Shown here one piece after another: positions 12,250 to 25,200 of a stretch of 64,000 nucleotides of DNA. The notes below the pieces were generated by a model that saw only the letters and a program-made list of their open reading frames with translations, ran no database searches and was not told the origin of the DNA. The position numbers and the translations under genes were made by a program. Origin of the DNA: Trochalopteron elliotii (taxonomy: Eukaryota; Chordata; Aves; Passeriformes; Leiothrichidae); NCBI GenBank assembly GCA_024734555.1, contig JANPWX010000076.1:2806051-2870050 (forward strand), written 5' to 3'. Each line of letters opens with the position of its first letter. The first letter of the stretch is position 1.

Positions 12250-12350
12250 ACAAACAAACCAAACTAGCCAACCAAACAGAAGAAAACACACCAAAAACCC
12301 CCAAAACAAAACAAAAAAACAGCCAAACAAAAAAGCCTGAACCACCCAAA
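12250..12350. repeat. A/C-rich low-complexity tract
   Basis: AAAC, AACC and CCAAAACAAA units over about 100 bp. Similar in composition to the tracts at 8012, 34993, 50983 and 55352. Confidence 0.75.
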
Positions 12351-14552
12351 CACTCCCCTGTAATCACACAATTTAGTAGCATAATAAAGAAATTAATCCC
12401 CTAAATCTCCTGCATCATAAATATCTTGTTAACTTCTGTATTAATTATTGCATTCTCCCTTGTCTGTTGTTTTATTTATGCTTCCTCCATTTCAAAAATA
12501 AACAGACTTGTGAGAGGTCATTTGAGGTTCTATAACAAATTTTTGCAATGAGTATTTTTTACAGGTCACACTATTCTTATATTCAATTTTGTGTTATTTT
12601 CTATTTATAATATCATTCCAATACAAGACATAGAGCTTAGTATCTGTGAAGCACAATAACGAAGCCAGGCAGCTTCTCTAAAACAAGAAGTAGAATTACA
12701 TGTAGGCATATGTTGCATTTGGAAATAATCTTAAACTGATGCTAATTCTGTTAGACCGAACATTTAATGTACTCAACCTTGTAACCTTTTCATTTGGGCT
12801 TACTGAACAGATGTAATACTGCATTGTCATATTAGACAGAAGTTTTAACTTGATTAATAACAGTAATAACACTATAGGCATATTTGTTGCAGTTCACATT
12901 TTGACGACACAGATGCATACAATATTAATTTTTCCTTTTATTGAAATTCCATGGATTTTTCTTAAAGATTAGGTTTTTTAAGTAATGTGGACAGTATATT
13001 CTTCAGTGATAGTAGGGGGAAAAAAACACAGAAATTTCTTTTTTCCTGCATAAATAATTTTAGAATTATAGTAAATTAAATTTCTGCAGGGATATATCAG
13101 TGTAGTTCTAGTTTTTCCTACATTTGTAAAAGAGGGCAGCAAATGGACCCTATGTGGATACAACTCTCTCAAAGTAAACATGGAGATTTGCAACATAGGA
13201 GATTTTTGTCTAGAGAGGAAAAAGCTGTAAATTTATGTGTAAAACACATATAAAATTAATAGGAAGAAAAAAATGTCCTTTAAGAAAAATCTTGCTCAGG
13301 TTATTGTATTTTGTAGTGGGCAATATTTAGGACTATGTGTTTACTAGCCAGGTCTCCCCATTTACAAATCTAGTAGCACCAGTGTCTGTCACCGTCTCAG
13401 CACTTAACTGGAAAAAGAGAGAGATAGACAGAGAGAGAAAGATTTATGCAGTGTTTAAAAACTCTATTCCAGCCTTTAACTGAGTAAACTTCTGGGGTAG
13501 CAAGCATAATCTTCACAGAACTCACTTTCTCATCAATGTCTGATGGAGTGCAAATGATGCCTCACACATACAGGAGATCACTGTAAAAGATGAGTTTACA
13601 GAGGTAAGTTATAGGCTTTGGGAAAATGAGATTTGATCATTCAAGCATTTCAGGTGATGATCATGAGAACAGTTAATGAACTTGAAAAAAGGTGTTAACT
13701 CTCCTGAGACAAGTTCCTAGTGCCTGGGAGGTAACGATACTTATTTGCAGAAGCAATTGTGATAAGGCATAGCAAAAGAAGATTCAATTAAAGTAACTAT
13801 CAGAAGGGTTCATATATGTTGCTGTATGAGAAATAGAAAAATATATTGCAAATATTTCAAAAAGAAAAAAAAAACAAACAAAAAATTGAGGTTTTATAAT
13901 TTCTTATCTTAAAAATATCTATTTACTTACAACATCAAGGTCATGTATTCAATCCCCAAGAGCCATTCTTTTAAGCTTTGGACTCATTGATCCTTGTGGG
14001 CCCTTTCAAGTCAGATCATTCTATTACACTGTAATCTTTTCCCATCCAAGCAAAAAATCATTGCAGGAGTTTGATTATTTCTGTTAATAGAAATAGAATA
14101 TAGGTCTCAATGTACTGTGATTTCACCATAATTCTGAATTTTTAGGTAATCCAGACTCATTGATAAGACTTGTGGCTGTTCAAAAATTTAATTTTTTAAA
14201 AATATTACAGTTTTAATAACTATTCATTTATACTTGTGTTTATGGAGCTAAATTAAATAAAGAGGATTTTAAGCAAACATTTTATTGTTTTTCAGTGACA
14301 AGCTTTCTGATTCCTATAACAATGGAGCTGATGAAAGTCCAGTGTTGAAAAGAGGGTGTGCTTGAATGTTTGTTTGACAAAGTAACAAAAAGATAAGGAG
14401 TCAGATTCTGAAGAGATAGTCTGCCAAAAGAGAGTTTTTAAATCCGTATGAGGAAAGGAAAATGGCCTGATTAGTCAAATCAGCATGGCAACTACCAATT
14501 GTATCCCAGGCTTGATTATATGCAAAGAAGCTCAAACTTGTGAGACGCAGCA
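12351..14552. other. Unique AT-rich sequence
   Basis: No gene or transposon recognised. A short GA-rich run (AGAGAGAGATAGACAGAGAG) lies near 13417. Confidence 0.6.
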
Positions 14553-14594
14553 TTTTTTTTCCTTTTTTTTTCTTTTTTTCTTTTTTTCTTTTTT
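14553..14594. repeat. Pyrimidine tract (T-rich with C)
   Basis: Forty-two bases of T interrupted only by C. Simple sequence. Confidence 0.9.
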
Positions 14595-14866
14595 AATTGA
14601 TTTCCTGTGTTTCTGAACAAATCCACCTTCTTTTTCCTACTACATTAAGCTGGAGTGCCTGGCTGTCAATGAATGTAATTCTGTCAAGTTATATTTTTTC
14701 AAGAGAATACTTCTAAATTTCTCATTTTTACAAGGCAACTGATTACCCAATGTAATCATAGTTAGCTCCAAAATAAAAAGCTGCAGCATTCCTAAAGCGT
14801 TACATATTCTGTTCATACCCATACTCTATAGCAACAGCATTTCTTACAGTTGTGGTCTGAGAGTAC

Positions 14867-14904
14867 AAGACATTTTTGCCCTTGTGAAGACATTTTTGCC
14901 CTTG
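14867..14904. repeat. 18-bp tandem duplication, period 20
   Basis: AAGACATTTTTGCCCTTG occurs at 14867-14884 and again, identically, at 14887-14904. A looser duplicated CAAACAGGATCAA-type unit follows near 14950-14987. It looks like local slippage and has no known function. Confidence 0.9.
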
Positions 14905-15783
14905 CCTGCTATGAAGGCAGAGAAGGAGAAATAAAGGGAAAAATTGCTAAACAGGATCAAGGCTAAAATTCCCAAACAGGATCAAAAAGAAATATAAGTT
15001 TGCTAGACTGCATGCCCTCAAGCTTACAGAATAAAAGAAATGGCTCCTTAGAAGGCCTGAAACACGATCAGACTAGGGGCATTGCACAACAAGCCACAGG
15101 ATCAGATGCAACACATAAAGAGCTGAGTGAGTGAAAGCATGGGGAGATTCAGTGAGGCGCTGACAAACAGGCAGTCAAGGGTGACAGTCTTAGAACTCAA
15201 GATGAGATCTCTCTACACATGGCTGAGCAAGGATAAACTTTGCAATGGAACAAACATAAATAAACTGACAGAATCTAGAAGATTTTATCCATAAATTTCA
15301 TAAATAATATTGTTATGAAAAGCTACTTAATTAAATAAATATTGGGGGAAACTGTGAGTAACATACTTTTGCTTTTCGTAGTTTTTAACTACTTGAACCA
15401 GAGTGGAATAGGAATTAGTATTAATTTATTAATAGTGCTATTATTTGTCTGATTTGCTAGTACTTCGCTGTACTAATTTTATTTTCTTTATTAACTTGTT
15501 CAGAAAAAATGCACAATTTAAAAGAACCTATGCTATTTGATAAGCATTTGACACAGTTTAAACACATATTACACATGTGAGAATAAACTTGCAATGCTAG
15601 ATTCTGGTTTGAATAATGAAAAGAAAACTTTAGTTATTTGTTTTTGTAAGCTTTTAACAGATCTGGTTCAGTGTTTGGATCTAAGAACCAAGGCTTGAAC
15701 TTTTTTTTTCCATCTTCATATTATCTTGTAAATTATTTGACATGTATGTCACTAGACAGACATGAAAAGAAGGATACACAGTT
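14905..15783. other. Unidentified sequence
   Basis: The part at 14905-15250 is a little GC-richer and might be an old repeat, but I cannot assign it. The rest is AT-rich and unique. Confidence 0.45.
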
Positions 15784-16110
15784 AATGTCAGAGTAAAAAA
15801 GAAAGACATTTATTTTGGGATTTCGATTTATATAGTTTTTGGAGTTTGATCAGGGATTGGACAATGAGGTTGACACCTCTCCGACCCCACTGGTCAAACT
15901 AGAAATCCATCAAATATCCTTCCTCAAAGGTATGTAAACCTTACCTACAAAGGTATGTAAACATCAAGAACAGTTTCCGAAACAAGAAGGACAGTTGCCA
16001 ATACATCGCTTGAAAGTCTGTGAGAAACTCCAGTACAAAAATGCAAACATCAGAAGGCTGAAAAAGATCAGGCCGACACAGGTAAGCCTCATACATATTG
16101 GCTTGGAACA
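15784..16110 (-). mobile_element. LTR fragment, family B copy 2
   Basis: Parallels the copy at 1310-1640 block for block: GACATTTATTTTGGG near 15806 (minus-strand AATAAA), GGGATTGGACAATGAGG near 15853, GACACCTCTCCGACCCC near 15872, and GTGAGAAACTCCAGTAC near 16020. An internal direct duplication of CAAAGGTATGTAAAC lies at 15924-15938 and 15948-15962. The 66-codon minus-strand open frame across it is not a recognisable protein. It lies about 85 bp left of a family-A LTR in the opposite orientation. Confidence 0.6.
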
Positions 16111-16194
16111 CATGGTATTTTGGGATTCTCTTTTTTCAATATAAATAAAAAGACATTTTCTCATAGAAGTATTTGATGGGATTTCCTGTCCAGC

Positions 16195-16781
16195 TCATTT
16201 TGTGTGGGGTAAAATAAATTGTCTTCACAGTGGCTGGTATGGGTCTGTGTTTTGCAGCTGTGCAGAACACAGGGTTGATAATACAGAGATATTTTTGTTG
16301 CTATTGAACAGAGCTTGCACAGAGCCAATACCTTTTTTGCTTTTCGTATGGCCATGTTGACAAAGAAGTTGGGGGTACATGAGAGTTTGGGAGGAGACAC
16401 AGCTGGGACAGGTGACCCAAACTGACCTAAGGGATATTCCATATCACATGACATCATGCTCAGTATGTAAAGTGGGGGAAGAAGGAAGAAGGTGGTCATT
16501 TTGGATGATGGCATTTGCCTTTCCTAGGAACTGTTACCAGTGATGGGGCCCTGCTCTCCTGGACATGGCTGAACACCTGCCTGCCCGTGGGCAGCTCTGA
16601 ATTAATTCCCTGTTTTGCTCTGTTTGTATGCAAGGCTTTCGTTTTCCCTATTAAACTGTCTTTATGTCAGCCCACAAGTTTTCTAGCTTTTACCCTTCTG
16701 ATTCACCTTCTGATCCCATTGACTGGGAAGTGAGTGAGTGACTGCATGGACTTGGTTGCTGGCTGGGGTGAAACCACAACA
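16195..16781 (+). mobile_element. Solo LTR, family A copy 2
   Basis: Plus-strand copy of a bird ERVK-type LTR. U3 runs from about 16195. The block CTGACCTAAGGGATATTCC at about 16421-16439 is diagnostic. The eroded CRE-like TGACATCA at 16448 is followed by a TATA-like AGTATGTAAAG near 16458 and the polyadenylation signal ATTAAA at 16650-16655. U5 ends in GGGGTGAAACCACAACA at 16781. No primer-binding site, internal region or second LTR lies nearby, so it is a solo LTR. No target-site duplication was found. Overlapping open frames (117 codons minus, 72 codons plus) are not genes. Confidence 0.8.
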
Positions 16782-17469
16782 AAACCAAGAATATTCATAT
16801 ATAGAATATTTCCTACAGCCACCAGTGAAAATTACAACTTTTCCACACGGATAGCTAAAACAGATGAAATATTTGAAATTTAGATTTTAATAATGCTCAC
16901 TTTGAAAAAGACTGTAATTGGAAAATTAATTGTTTAAATGGGAATGACACTAGGGACCAGAACTTGGTGTAAATTTTTTGAACACTGACTGAGATTCGCT
17001 TTAGCACCTACTAAGGAAAACCAGCTGCTTCTGCAGCTCAAAATAGACATTTTCTCTGCTCAGTGTGACAGGTAGAGCAGCTGTTCAAGGACAGTGGTTT
17101 CCCTAAGAGAAATGTGATTACAGAAAAACATGTGATCCTAAACAGTCCATGACATATAACCAAAAGTGCCACTGAAGTGTAATCAACAAAGTCTGCAAAA
17201 AATGAACATGAAATTCTGAGCATTATTGTGTAATTTTATCATGTACCTTAGTCAATTATAACATTAAAAAAAATTATATAATTCTACCTTGTCCAGATCC
17301 AGCTCTTCACTGTGAAAAATATATATGCGTGTTTATACCAAGGACTCATTTATGTTTGTTGAAGCATTAGGAGAAACAAATCAAACTTACTATTATCTAT
17401 ATTTCTGTGAAAAACCTAGCCTACTACATTTGATCAGCAGTCTTTAAATGACAATGTCATTCTGTGCTA
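16782..17469. other. Unique sequence between LTR and CR1
   Basis: No gene or transposon recognised. Confidence 0.55.
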
Positions 17470-18982
17470 CCTGTTGAGATTCAGCCGAGGGTTCAGAGGG
17501 AGCTGGCAGATAAAGTTGCTAAGCCATTATCCATAATTTTTGAAAAATCATGACAGTCAGGTAAAGTTTCCAATAGGAAGCATGACCTCCATTTTAAAAA
17601 GGAGAAAGTGTAAGACCCAGGGAATTACTTGGCACAGTCAGTTTCACCTCTGTGCCAAGCAAGATCATGGAGTAGATTCTCCTGGAAATTATGCTAAGAC
17701 ACATGAAAATGAAGAGGTGAATGGTAATAGTCAGCATGTTTTCCCTATTAAACTATCTTTCTCAAATCAAAGCAGAAATTATGCCTTATGAATGTGGTGT
17801 CCTTCTGCGAAGGGGCTACAGCATTGCTGAATACAGGCAGAGAAACAGACATTATCTACCTGGATTTATGCAAAGCATTTACACTGTCCCACACAACATC
17901 CTTGTCGCTGAATTGGAGAGACATGGATAGATGGACCACCTTGTCCATATAGACAAAGAATAAAGAACTCACTGGATGGCTCCTGCAAAGAATTGGGATC
18001 AAAAGCTCATTGTCTGCACAGAGGCCAGTGACGAGTGCTGTCCTGGGGGTCAGTATTGGGGCTGATATTATTCAACATCTTTGTTGGCAATATGGACAAT
18101 GTCTTCAAGATCACCCTCAACAAGTTTGCTGACAACATCAGGCTGTGTGGTGCAGCTGACAAGGTGAAGGGAAGGGATGCCATCCAGAGGGACCTTGACA
18201 GGTTTGAGAGATGGACCGATGCAAACCTCATGAAGTTCAACAAAATGAAATGCAAGACACACCCACAGGTTGGGCAGACCCCAGTGACTGAAAGCAGCCA
18301 GGCAGAGAAAGGCTTGGGTGTGATGGTTGATGAAAAACTCAATATGAGCCAGCAGTGTTTGCCTAGAAAGCCAGCCATATCCTGGGCTGTGTCAAAAGGA
18401 GCATGGCCAGCAGGTCAAAGGAGGTGGTTCTCCTCCTCTACTCTCCTCTTCCAGATGAGACCCCACCCTAACTACGGTGTACAGTTCTGGTATCCCAACA
18501 AAAGAAGGACATGGAACTGTTGGAACAAGTCAAGAGGAGGGCCAGGAAGCTGATGAGAGGACTACAGCACATTCCTTATCAAGACAGACTGAGAAAATTT
18601 TGGCTGTTAGAACTGGAGAAGAGAAAGTTTTATTGAGACCTCATAGTAACCTTCCCAGAGGGGGCTACAGAGAAGCTGGCAAGGGACTTTTTGTCAGGAA
18701 CTCTAGTGACAGGAAAATGAGTAATGGGTACAAATTGAAAGGGGGGAAATTTATGCTAGATTTGAGGGAAAAATTCTTTACTGTAAGGCAAGTAAGATAC
18801 TGGAACAGGTTGTCCAGGGAGGTTCTGGATGCCCCAGACCTGGCAGTGTGGTAGGCCAGGCTGGATAAGACCTTGAGCAACCTGATCCAGTGGGACCTGT
18901 CCCTTGCCCGTGGCAGGGGCTCCTGGGACAAGGTGATCTTTAAGGACCCTTCCAACCCTTAGCATGCTATGACTCTATGATT
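17470..18982 (+). mobile_element. CR1 LINE, 5'-truncated, longest copy in the window
   Basis: A non-LTR retrotransposon that runs from the start of the reverse-transcriptase part of ORF2 to an intact 3' tail. In translation it shows EIQPRVQRELADKVAKPLS from 17476, then a stop. Further on come the CR1 block encoding IYLDLCKAFTL-like sequence near 17853 and GSVLGLILFNIFVGNMDN from 18047. The 3' UTR includes GATAAGACCTTGAGCAACC near 18864. The tail ends in TATGACTCTATGATT at 18982. The copy is dead through stops, indels and frameshifts. A block of about 40 bp at 17735-17775 does not fit CR1 and resembles LTR family A. Confidence 0.93.
18035..18854 (+). pseudogene. Degraded CR1 ORF2 reverse-transcriptase and C-terminal region
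   Basis: This is the coding remnant inside the CR1 copy. The frame from 18035 covers the reverse-transcriptase core. The catalytic FADD box reads FADN (residues 31-34 of that frame, 18125-18136), so the second metal-binding aspartate is lost. Downstream, NKMKCKTHPQVGQ shows a deletion where KVLHLG is expected. Sequence matching the CR1 connection region breaks up near 18355-18450. A one-base loss near 18497 shifts the frame: after QFW.P the family pattern KKDMELLEQVKRRARKLMRG continues in another frame. The last stretch, GGKFMLDLREKFFTVRQV..WNRLSREV, ends at the stop 18852-18854. It cannot encode an active enzyme. Confidence 0.88.
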
Positions 18983-20200
18983 GTGTGCTTTGTTCAGACT
19001 AATAATCTCCTTACAAACACTGCAAAGTAAAGCAGCATTAGTAAGAGTTTAAATATGCAGGTTTTTAATAGAAAAACAAATCAAATATACTCCATGGCCT
19101 GAATATAGCAGTTACACAATAGAAGTGAAATGTATTTAACTAGCTCTGCTTAAATGCATGTGATATATTTGACATCAAGTTTTATTTGCTTGCCTTCATG
19201 AAACACATCTATTGATGTGAACTTTTTTCTTGAAAACACTCCAGCTGTTTTCCTATTCTATGATGATTCATAAAAATGATCCAGGAAGCAAGTGCCAAGA
19301 AATAATCCAGCTTCAGTGTTTGTTGACCATGATCCTTCTGCATTGGATTTCATTGGATTTAGAAGATGATGCCATAGTAACCAGATGTGTTTATTCAATT
19401 TTACTGGAGGTGGTGGATGGGTAGGCCCACTAAATTGCTAGGTTGTTCCCTGTTTTCCACAGTGTACATAGAATAGTTGATGAACTGGGATACGATCATT
19501 ACTCTCTGGAATCTGCTATCAGTCTTTGTATTGACAAAATAAAATTTACTCAGTTGATAATTAGGCCAAGATTATAATATTTTTCACATTAGCTATAAAG
19601 TGACTCTTGATAAAGATATCATGGAAATGAGATATGTGGTTTATATAATTTGAAACATTGGTTATCATCATGTCAGCAAGGTGTTCTGCCTTTTGTGTTG
19701 TTAGTGGACAGACTATGGTAATGAGCAAGTGTGTGAATGTTAAGAATGTCAACCTGATTTAAATCTTGGGATAAGCGAAGTTGGACAAAGATGATACCAA
19801 TCACAAGCCAGTTCTGATAATCAAATAAAAACAGTGGTGGATCATGAATGATAACCTCATTTTTACCACACCTCATTGGCTAGATGGTTATTTTATTTAG
19901 AGTAGAGGAAGACCCACTAGCCCTTGGGTAGACCTGTTTCTTGACCTTTGTAGAAGCCAATAGTAAATACTTAGGAAACTGCCCATAAACAGGGCTCTTT
20001 TTGTTATCTCATTTTTCAGAGACACCCAGCCAGGGACCAGCATGAGCCAATAGCAATAAACTTTGCATCTCACAACTTTCAAGGAAATTCTTGATTTATT
20101 AAAGTAATATTTTGCTCTCCAAGGTCTTACTAAAAAGATAGGAACATTTAGATATATATGAATCTAATTTTATAATACTCCTCTGTTTTTTTCTTTACAG
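18983..20200. other. Unique AT-rich sequence
   Basis: No gene, RNA gene or transposon recognised. Confidence 0.6.
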
Positions 20201-20208
20201 TTTCAAAT
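20201..20208 (+). other. Splice-acceptor/donor pair bracketing 8 bp
   Basis: A near-ideal acceptor (TCTGTTTTTTTCTTTACAG ending at 20200) is followed by eight bases and then a near-ideal donor (GTAAGTAT from 20209). Either a very short microexon or, more loosely, a recursive-splicing-like site in a long intron could look like this. Chance is the default explanation because no host gene is known here. Confidence 0.15.
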
Positions 20209-22183
20209 GTAAGTATTTCTACATTAAACCTCTCAAGAAAACATCAGAAAGAAGAATATCAATGTGTTGTTATCAATGAGTGGGAAGAATATCAATCAAC
20301 TAGTGTTTTTTGGGGGTCAGAATATTTGCATCCCAATATAAAGCCCTTTGAAAAGAAAGCTTGTTATTTACCAAAGCACAAATATAATCAGAAACTCCAC
20401 AACTTTTAGATACCTAGTTACAGATATGAAATTCATATGCCTGAAATAAAGATCAAGCATTTCCTGAAGAAATAATAAGACATGAATATTTCATTTTCTT
20501 CTATACGATATACAGGCTTCATACAGTGCATTTTAAACTCCATTCTAAATAACTAAGCATGTAAGTTTCTATATTGCATGAGAAATCAATTCTGAATTTA
20601 AATCTGAAAATGGGATACACAACAGATAGTCTTAGGTTAAAGAAAGTGTGAAGACAGGAAAGAAGACTGTCCACTAGTCTGGCCAAGACCTTCACATCCT
20701 CCATGAAAATCTTCCAGGTAGTGGATTAGGTTGAGCCTATTGGAGAGTGCTCAGTTTTGGAAAAGCTTCTGTAAATGGGACAATGTGTTCAAGAAGAGAC
20801 CCTGCAATAGAAAAGACAAGAATACACAGCTGGAAAGAAATTTAAAGCTAAGTCTCAGAAATGATAGAAAGAAAGACGTTTTCATGGGGGTACATAACCA
20901 CACGTTTTAACATGTAGAGCCTCTAAATCACTAAAAGTTTTTTTGGGGAGTAAGAAGGTCAGATTCCATAAGACAAAAATTATTTTCAGATTTAAAGTTA
21001 GTCCATTTCACCCAAAGATATGAGTAGTTCACTATTTAAAGTGTCACCTTTCCGCCTGTATTGATCTCAGAAATCAGAAGGTTGTTGCTATATGGTTAAA
21101 GGTTGTAAATGATACCCAGAACTCAGAGACAGCTGGTTAACCTCTCTGATGATATTACTAAGGCTGTAGGCATGTGTCAACCTGTTGAGGTTGGTCCCTA
21201 TTATAGAATGAGGATTTTGGAGGAAATTTATTTAGAATAACATAGGATTGATGATTTAGGACTAATTACATAGTGTAATCCCCTTTGAAAATCTCACATT
21301 TACCAGGGGATGTTTGAGGGGCAGGTCCCATCCATGACTTGAGTTGACTGCATATGGTCCTTGAAGAGATTGAAACTAAACATGCTATCAATTTCCCTGT
21401 GCTGCTGCCACTAAAACATCTCTAAAGGGGATTAGTTATGCTTCTATACAACAGTTCTATATGATAAAAATGTAGCACTTTTAACTTCAAAAGTGAAGTC
21501 TGTGGTCTGTTCAGGATTGCAATTGTACTACTAAACAATATCAAAATGTCTACAGAAATATTTTGCCTATTATTGTCCAGGATATTCTGACAGAGGATGT
21601 TAGGAACTTCAAAAAGTGTATCAGAAATTTACTATTAGTAAGAGTAGAACAAATACTTTCTCAAATCTTCAGAAGTCTGGTCTTCAAATCTTTAAAACAT
21701 TTTGTTTCTCTCCCCTTGCTTTGGCATTGGAATTCATATTATACACTTAATCTTTGCATGGCAGCAACGTTCTAGCTAGTGGTTACATATTCTTTTCTCT
21801 TCCTTCAAGAAAAAGATATCTGCATCTACTGGGGAAAAAAAAAGAAAAAGGAGCCCTATTGAATATAGCATGTAAAATCTGCTCTCAGAGCTAGTTTTGC
21901 TACCCCTGCTAAATTATATCACATTGATAGAATTCATACTAAAAGCACACTTGCTGTGCATTTCTGAATAAACCAACCTAGATTTCCTTGATAATAGGAC
22001 TTTGGGGGATAGAAATTAAAACCAATTCTTATAATTCTTCAGATTTTTAATATCTTCTAAAATAACTTTTCCTTTAATAAGAGATATAAATAAAAACAAC
22101 TGTAAGTAAAACATATTCAAACTAAAAACATAAAATTAAGATAATATAGAACAATTAAATCAGAAACAATAGGAAAGCACAGA
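20209..22183. other. Unique AT-rich sequence
   Basis: No gene or transposon recognised. An A-rich patch lies near 21833-21850. Confidence 0.6.
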
Positions 22184-22221
22184 TTTTTTTTCTTTTTTCT
22201 CTTTTTTTTCCTTTTCTTTTT
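22184..22221. repeat. Pyrimidine tract
   Basis: T-rich with scattered C, 38 bp. Simple sequence. Confidence 0.85.
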
Positions 22222-25200
22222 AAAAAGTAATTTAACCTACACTTGCTGAAGAACTGTCACTCACAGATTGTTCAGTTAACAGACCGTCACAATGAACACT
22301 ATATGCAGCTCAGCAAAACTGGCACTGCTCCATAATTGAGAAGCTGGTTTTTTAAACCTCTTTCAATTATACAATATCCTCAGATTCAATAATATAAAAG
22401 CAGCAGCTTTTCTCATATGGATGAGAACTTTTACCTTGTCCTAAATTAAGTAATAAGTAACAAGTTCCTGCAATTTAAATCCTCAAGAGACAAGTAACTG
22501 GATTAACTGTTCTTGCAGTGAGATTAGTGTGGATAAGTTCATAAAAGTAAAAAATGGGTTATAGTGTATTCTTTATATGAACAATTTCATGGATTATATA
22601 TCTCAGATGCAAAAAGCATACCTAGCATAATTTAGTTACTCTGTATTTGGGAGATAGTCTGTATTAAAGCCTTAAAATTTCTATGTCTTCACTCATTTCT
22701 CAAGGAATCACATTTAATCAAGAACTACATTTAGCTAATCCTATTTATATGAAATTGAGATTAAGAAAAAAGTACTATATGGAACGTGGCAATCCATGCT
22801 CAAAAAAAAAAGTGCCCAATTCAAGGAATAAACTTGCATATACATATCAGATGGCACTGTTGAAGCTATTTCACATAAATGACTTATACTATTTTTAAAA
22901 AATTAGATGCTCACCCTACATCTAAATGTAATATTCATTTCCCTAATGTTCCTTTTCCCAGAAAAGTTGTAATGAACTGGCTATTTTTTCTTAAACTCTA
23001 GAGATGTGATGCAAATCATTTAACATAGAGCCACATTGCAAATTATTCTGAAGCTGGAGAATGAGGGTTGCAGTTGTAAGGACTTTGCTTCAGACTGAGA
23101 ATAATAATATTCAAAGGGAAGCCACCAGAATGAAAAGTAAATCCTTATCCCAGGGATCTCACTAATAAGAACAAAAAGGTAGCAAAGTGTTAATATCAAA
23201 CTCAAGATATGGAAAGCATCATTCACAGAAAGAATCAGAACAGGAAGAACTGACTTTGAGGGAACAGAAACGGAAAAAGAATTACGTTAGTATAAAGTAC
23301 ATGATTGCTCACAATAAAAGTTTTTATACATGTAGATAATAAGTTAGAAAGGGCAAAGGAGGACAAAATCCTGTCTGTATTAATTCTTCAATTACCAGTA
23401 TGATGGAGACACAAAAAAGTTATTGAGTGTTGTAGGGCTGATCAAGCCATGTACTTGCAATAGGTAAGGGGTCAGGCCAAAGCACAAGGGGAATTTCATC
23501 TGAAATATTGGGAAGAATTTCTATGACCTAGTTTTAGGTTTCCAGTTGGAACATCATAATTATAAGAAAAGTCTGCCTAGGCACTTAACAGAAACAAAGA
23601 AGCTCCAGACTATTCCAACAATACTCTGAATTCTCATTCTAAGTGGCCTGTTTTACAGTTTTATCACATGAGGATACTATCTTAGATTCCTTAAATAATA
23701 TGGGCAATATTTGCTGTGTACAGTGTGGGTCATGGTTTTAAACAGATTTAATCAGATGCAGAAAAGGACTTATCATAAAAATAGCTTAATTTAGTCAAAA
23801 ATACTAAAACAGGTTGACTTACTTATCCTAGTGAAATGACGGCTATACAGGTTTATAATTTCTCATAAATACATTACAGAGCTAAAGTGCAAAGTTGGCA
23901 CAAGAACAAATTGATATAAATGCAGCAGAAATAAATTTAGGAGAAAAAACCCAGGCATTTCTAACATTCAGTCTCACAGTGGTGGAGAGTATTAAGTCAG
24001 TAGATCAAATGAGACAAAATATATTTCTAATTTTATTAGAAAGGTGAATCAATTTACAATATGGTTGCTTACATTATCGAGGGACTGGGTGCAGTGACAT
24101 GTAGAAATGTACAACCCTTTCTGAAACAAGAGAGACTTAACCTATAAGACACTGAAGGATTTTTACATTTATTTTATTAAGAGTAGTGAAGAATTGTCTT
24201 TTTTAAGTTCATGACATAGTTTAAGCTAATATGTTTCTTATTATTTCCCATTTTCAGTATTTTGAGATCAATTAATTTGTCCAAGGCTGATTTTTCTTTC
24301 CTAGTCATAGATAAACTTCCTCAATACCCTATGTCATTCCAAGGAAATAAAATGAAAAAAAATCTTTTCAGCTAATAAATGGTTGACATATGTAAGAGTA
24401 GTGTTAGAATTTTTTTTATTATTAATTATTACAATTACTTAATTGTTTTAGTAAAACAGTAATCAGGAGAATCTTCATGAAAAATCATAGTAACTGAATA
24501 GTTTTAATTTACCTTTACAGATATTGGGAGTTAATCACTACTACCTGTTGACACAAATAGCCCCATTCCTTCAAACAAAACACAGCTCTATATGAAAAAA
24601 AAAGCCCCACTTAGCATGCCATCTCAATGTTATTACTACATCACAAATCATTCATTATCTCATTCTGAGAATACTTTTTCTGTCTTTTCAAGGTATTATG
24701 AGAAATATAGTGTGCACTTGATAATTGTGATGTTGCTTGACGGTTTGAACTGTATTTGTTAGGAGCATTCTGTGTACCCTAAAAGAAGCAGGAGTCATAT
24801 TTTTATGACTAAGTGTACTGTTTTGGCCATCATGATTTCTTAAAAGTCATTAATTTAATCTCAAATTCTGTATTCTGCATTTGCAATTTTACCATTTGTG
24901 CCTTTCCTACTATCATTGGTCAAAGTGCTGACTATCAAATAATATATCCAATTTTTTAAGCTAAAAGACTCAGTTAAGAAGAATGAGTACTATTCATTAA
25001 ATTTATTATACCGTTATTGGTTACATTCATTAATCACTAACATGCTATAATTATCCTATGCCAAAGATATCGATCTGTATATAAACTACAGAGTGTTGCA
25101 ACCTACTTTTCTAATGCTTATATTGGACAAAATTTTGTATTTAACAGTATTTTAGACTTAGTATCTCATGAGTCAATTCAACTGGCCTCTAATTGACTAA

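Noticed and set aside
13600..13620. ACAGAGGTAAGTTAT as a recursive splice site
   Set aside because: No pyrimidine tract precedes the AG.
16161..16514. 117-codon minus-strand frame
   Set aside because: It lies across the U3 of a family-A LTR, antisense to it, with no retroviral protein similarity.
18035..18553. 172-codon open frame as a gene
   Set aside because: It is the degraded CR1 reverse transcriptase with a lost catalytic residue and a frameshift just before its end.
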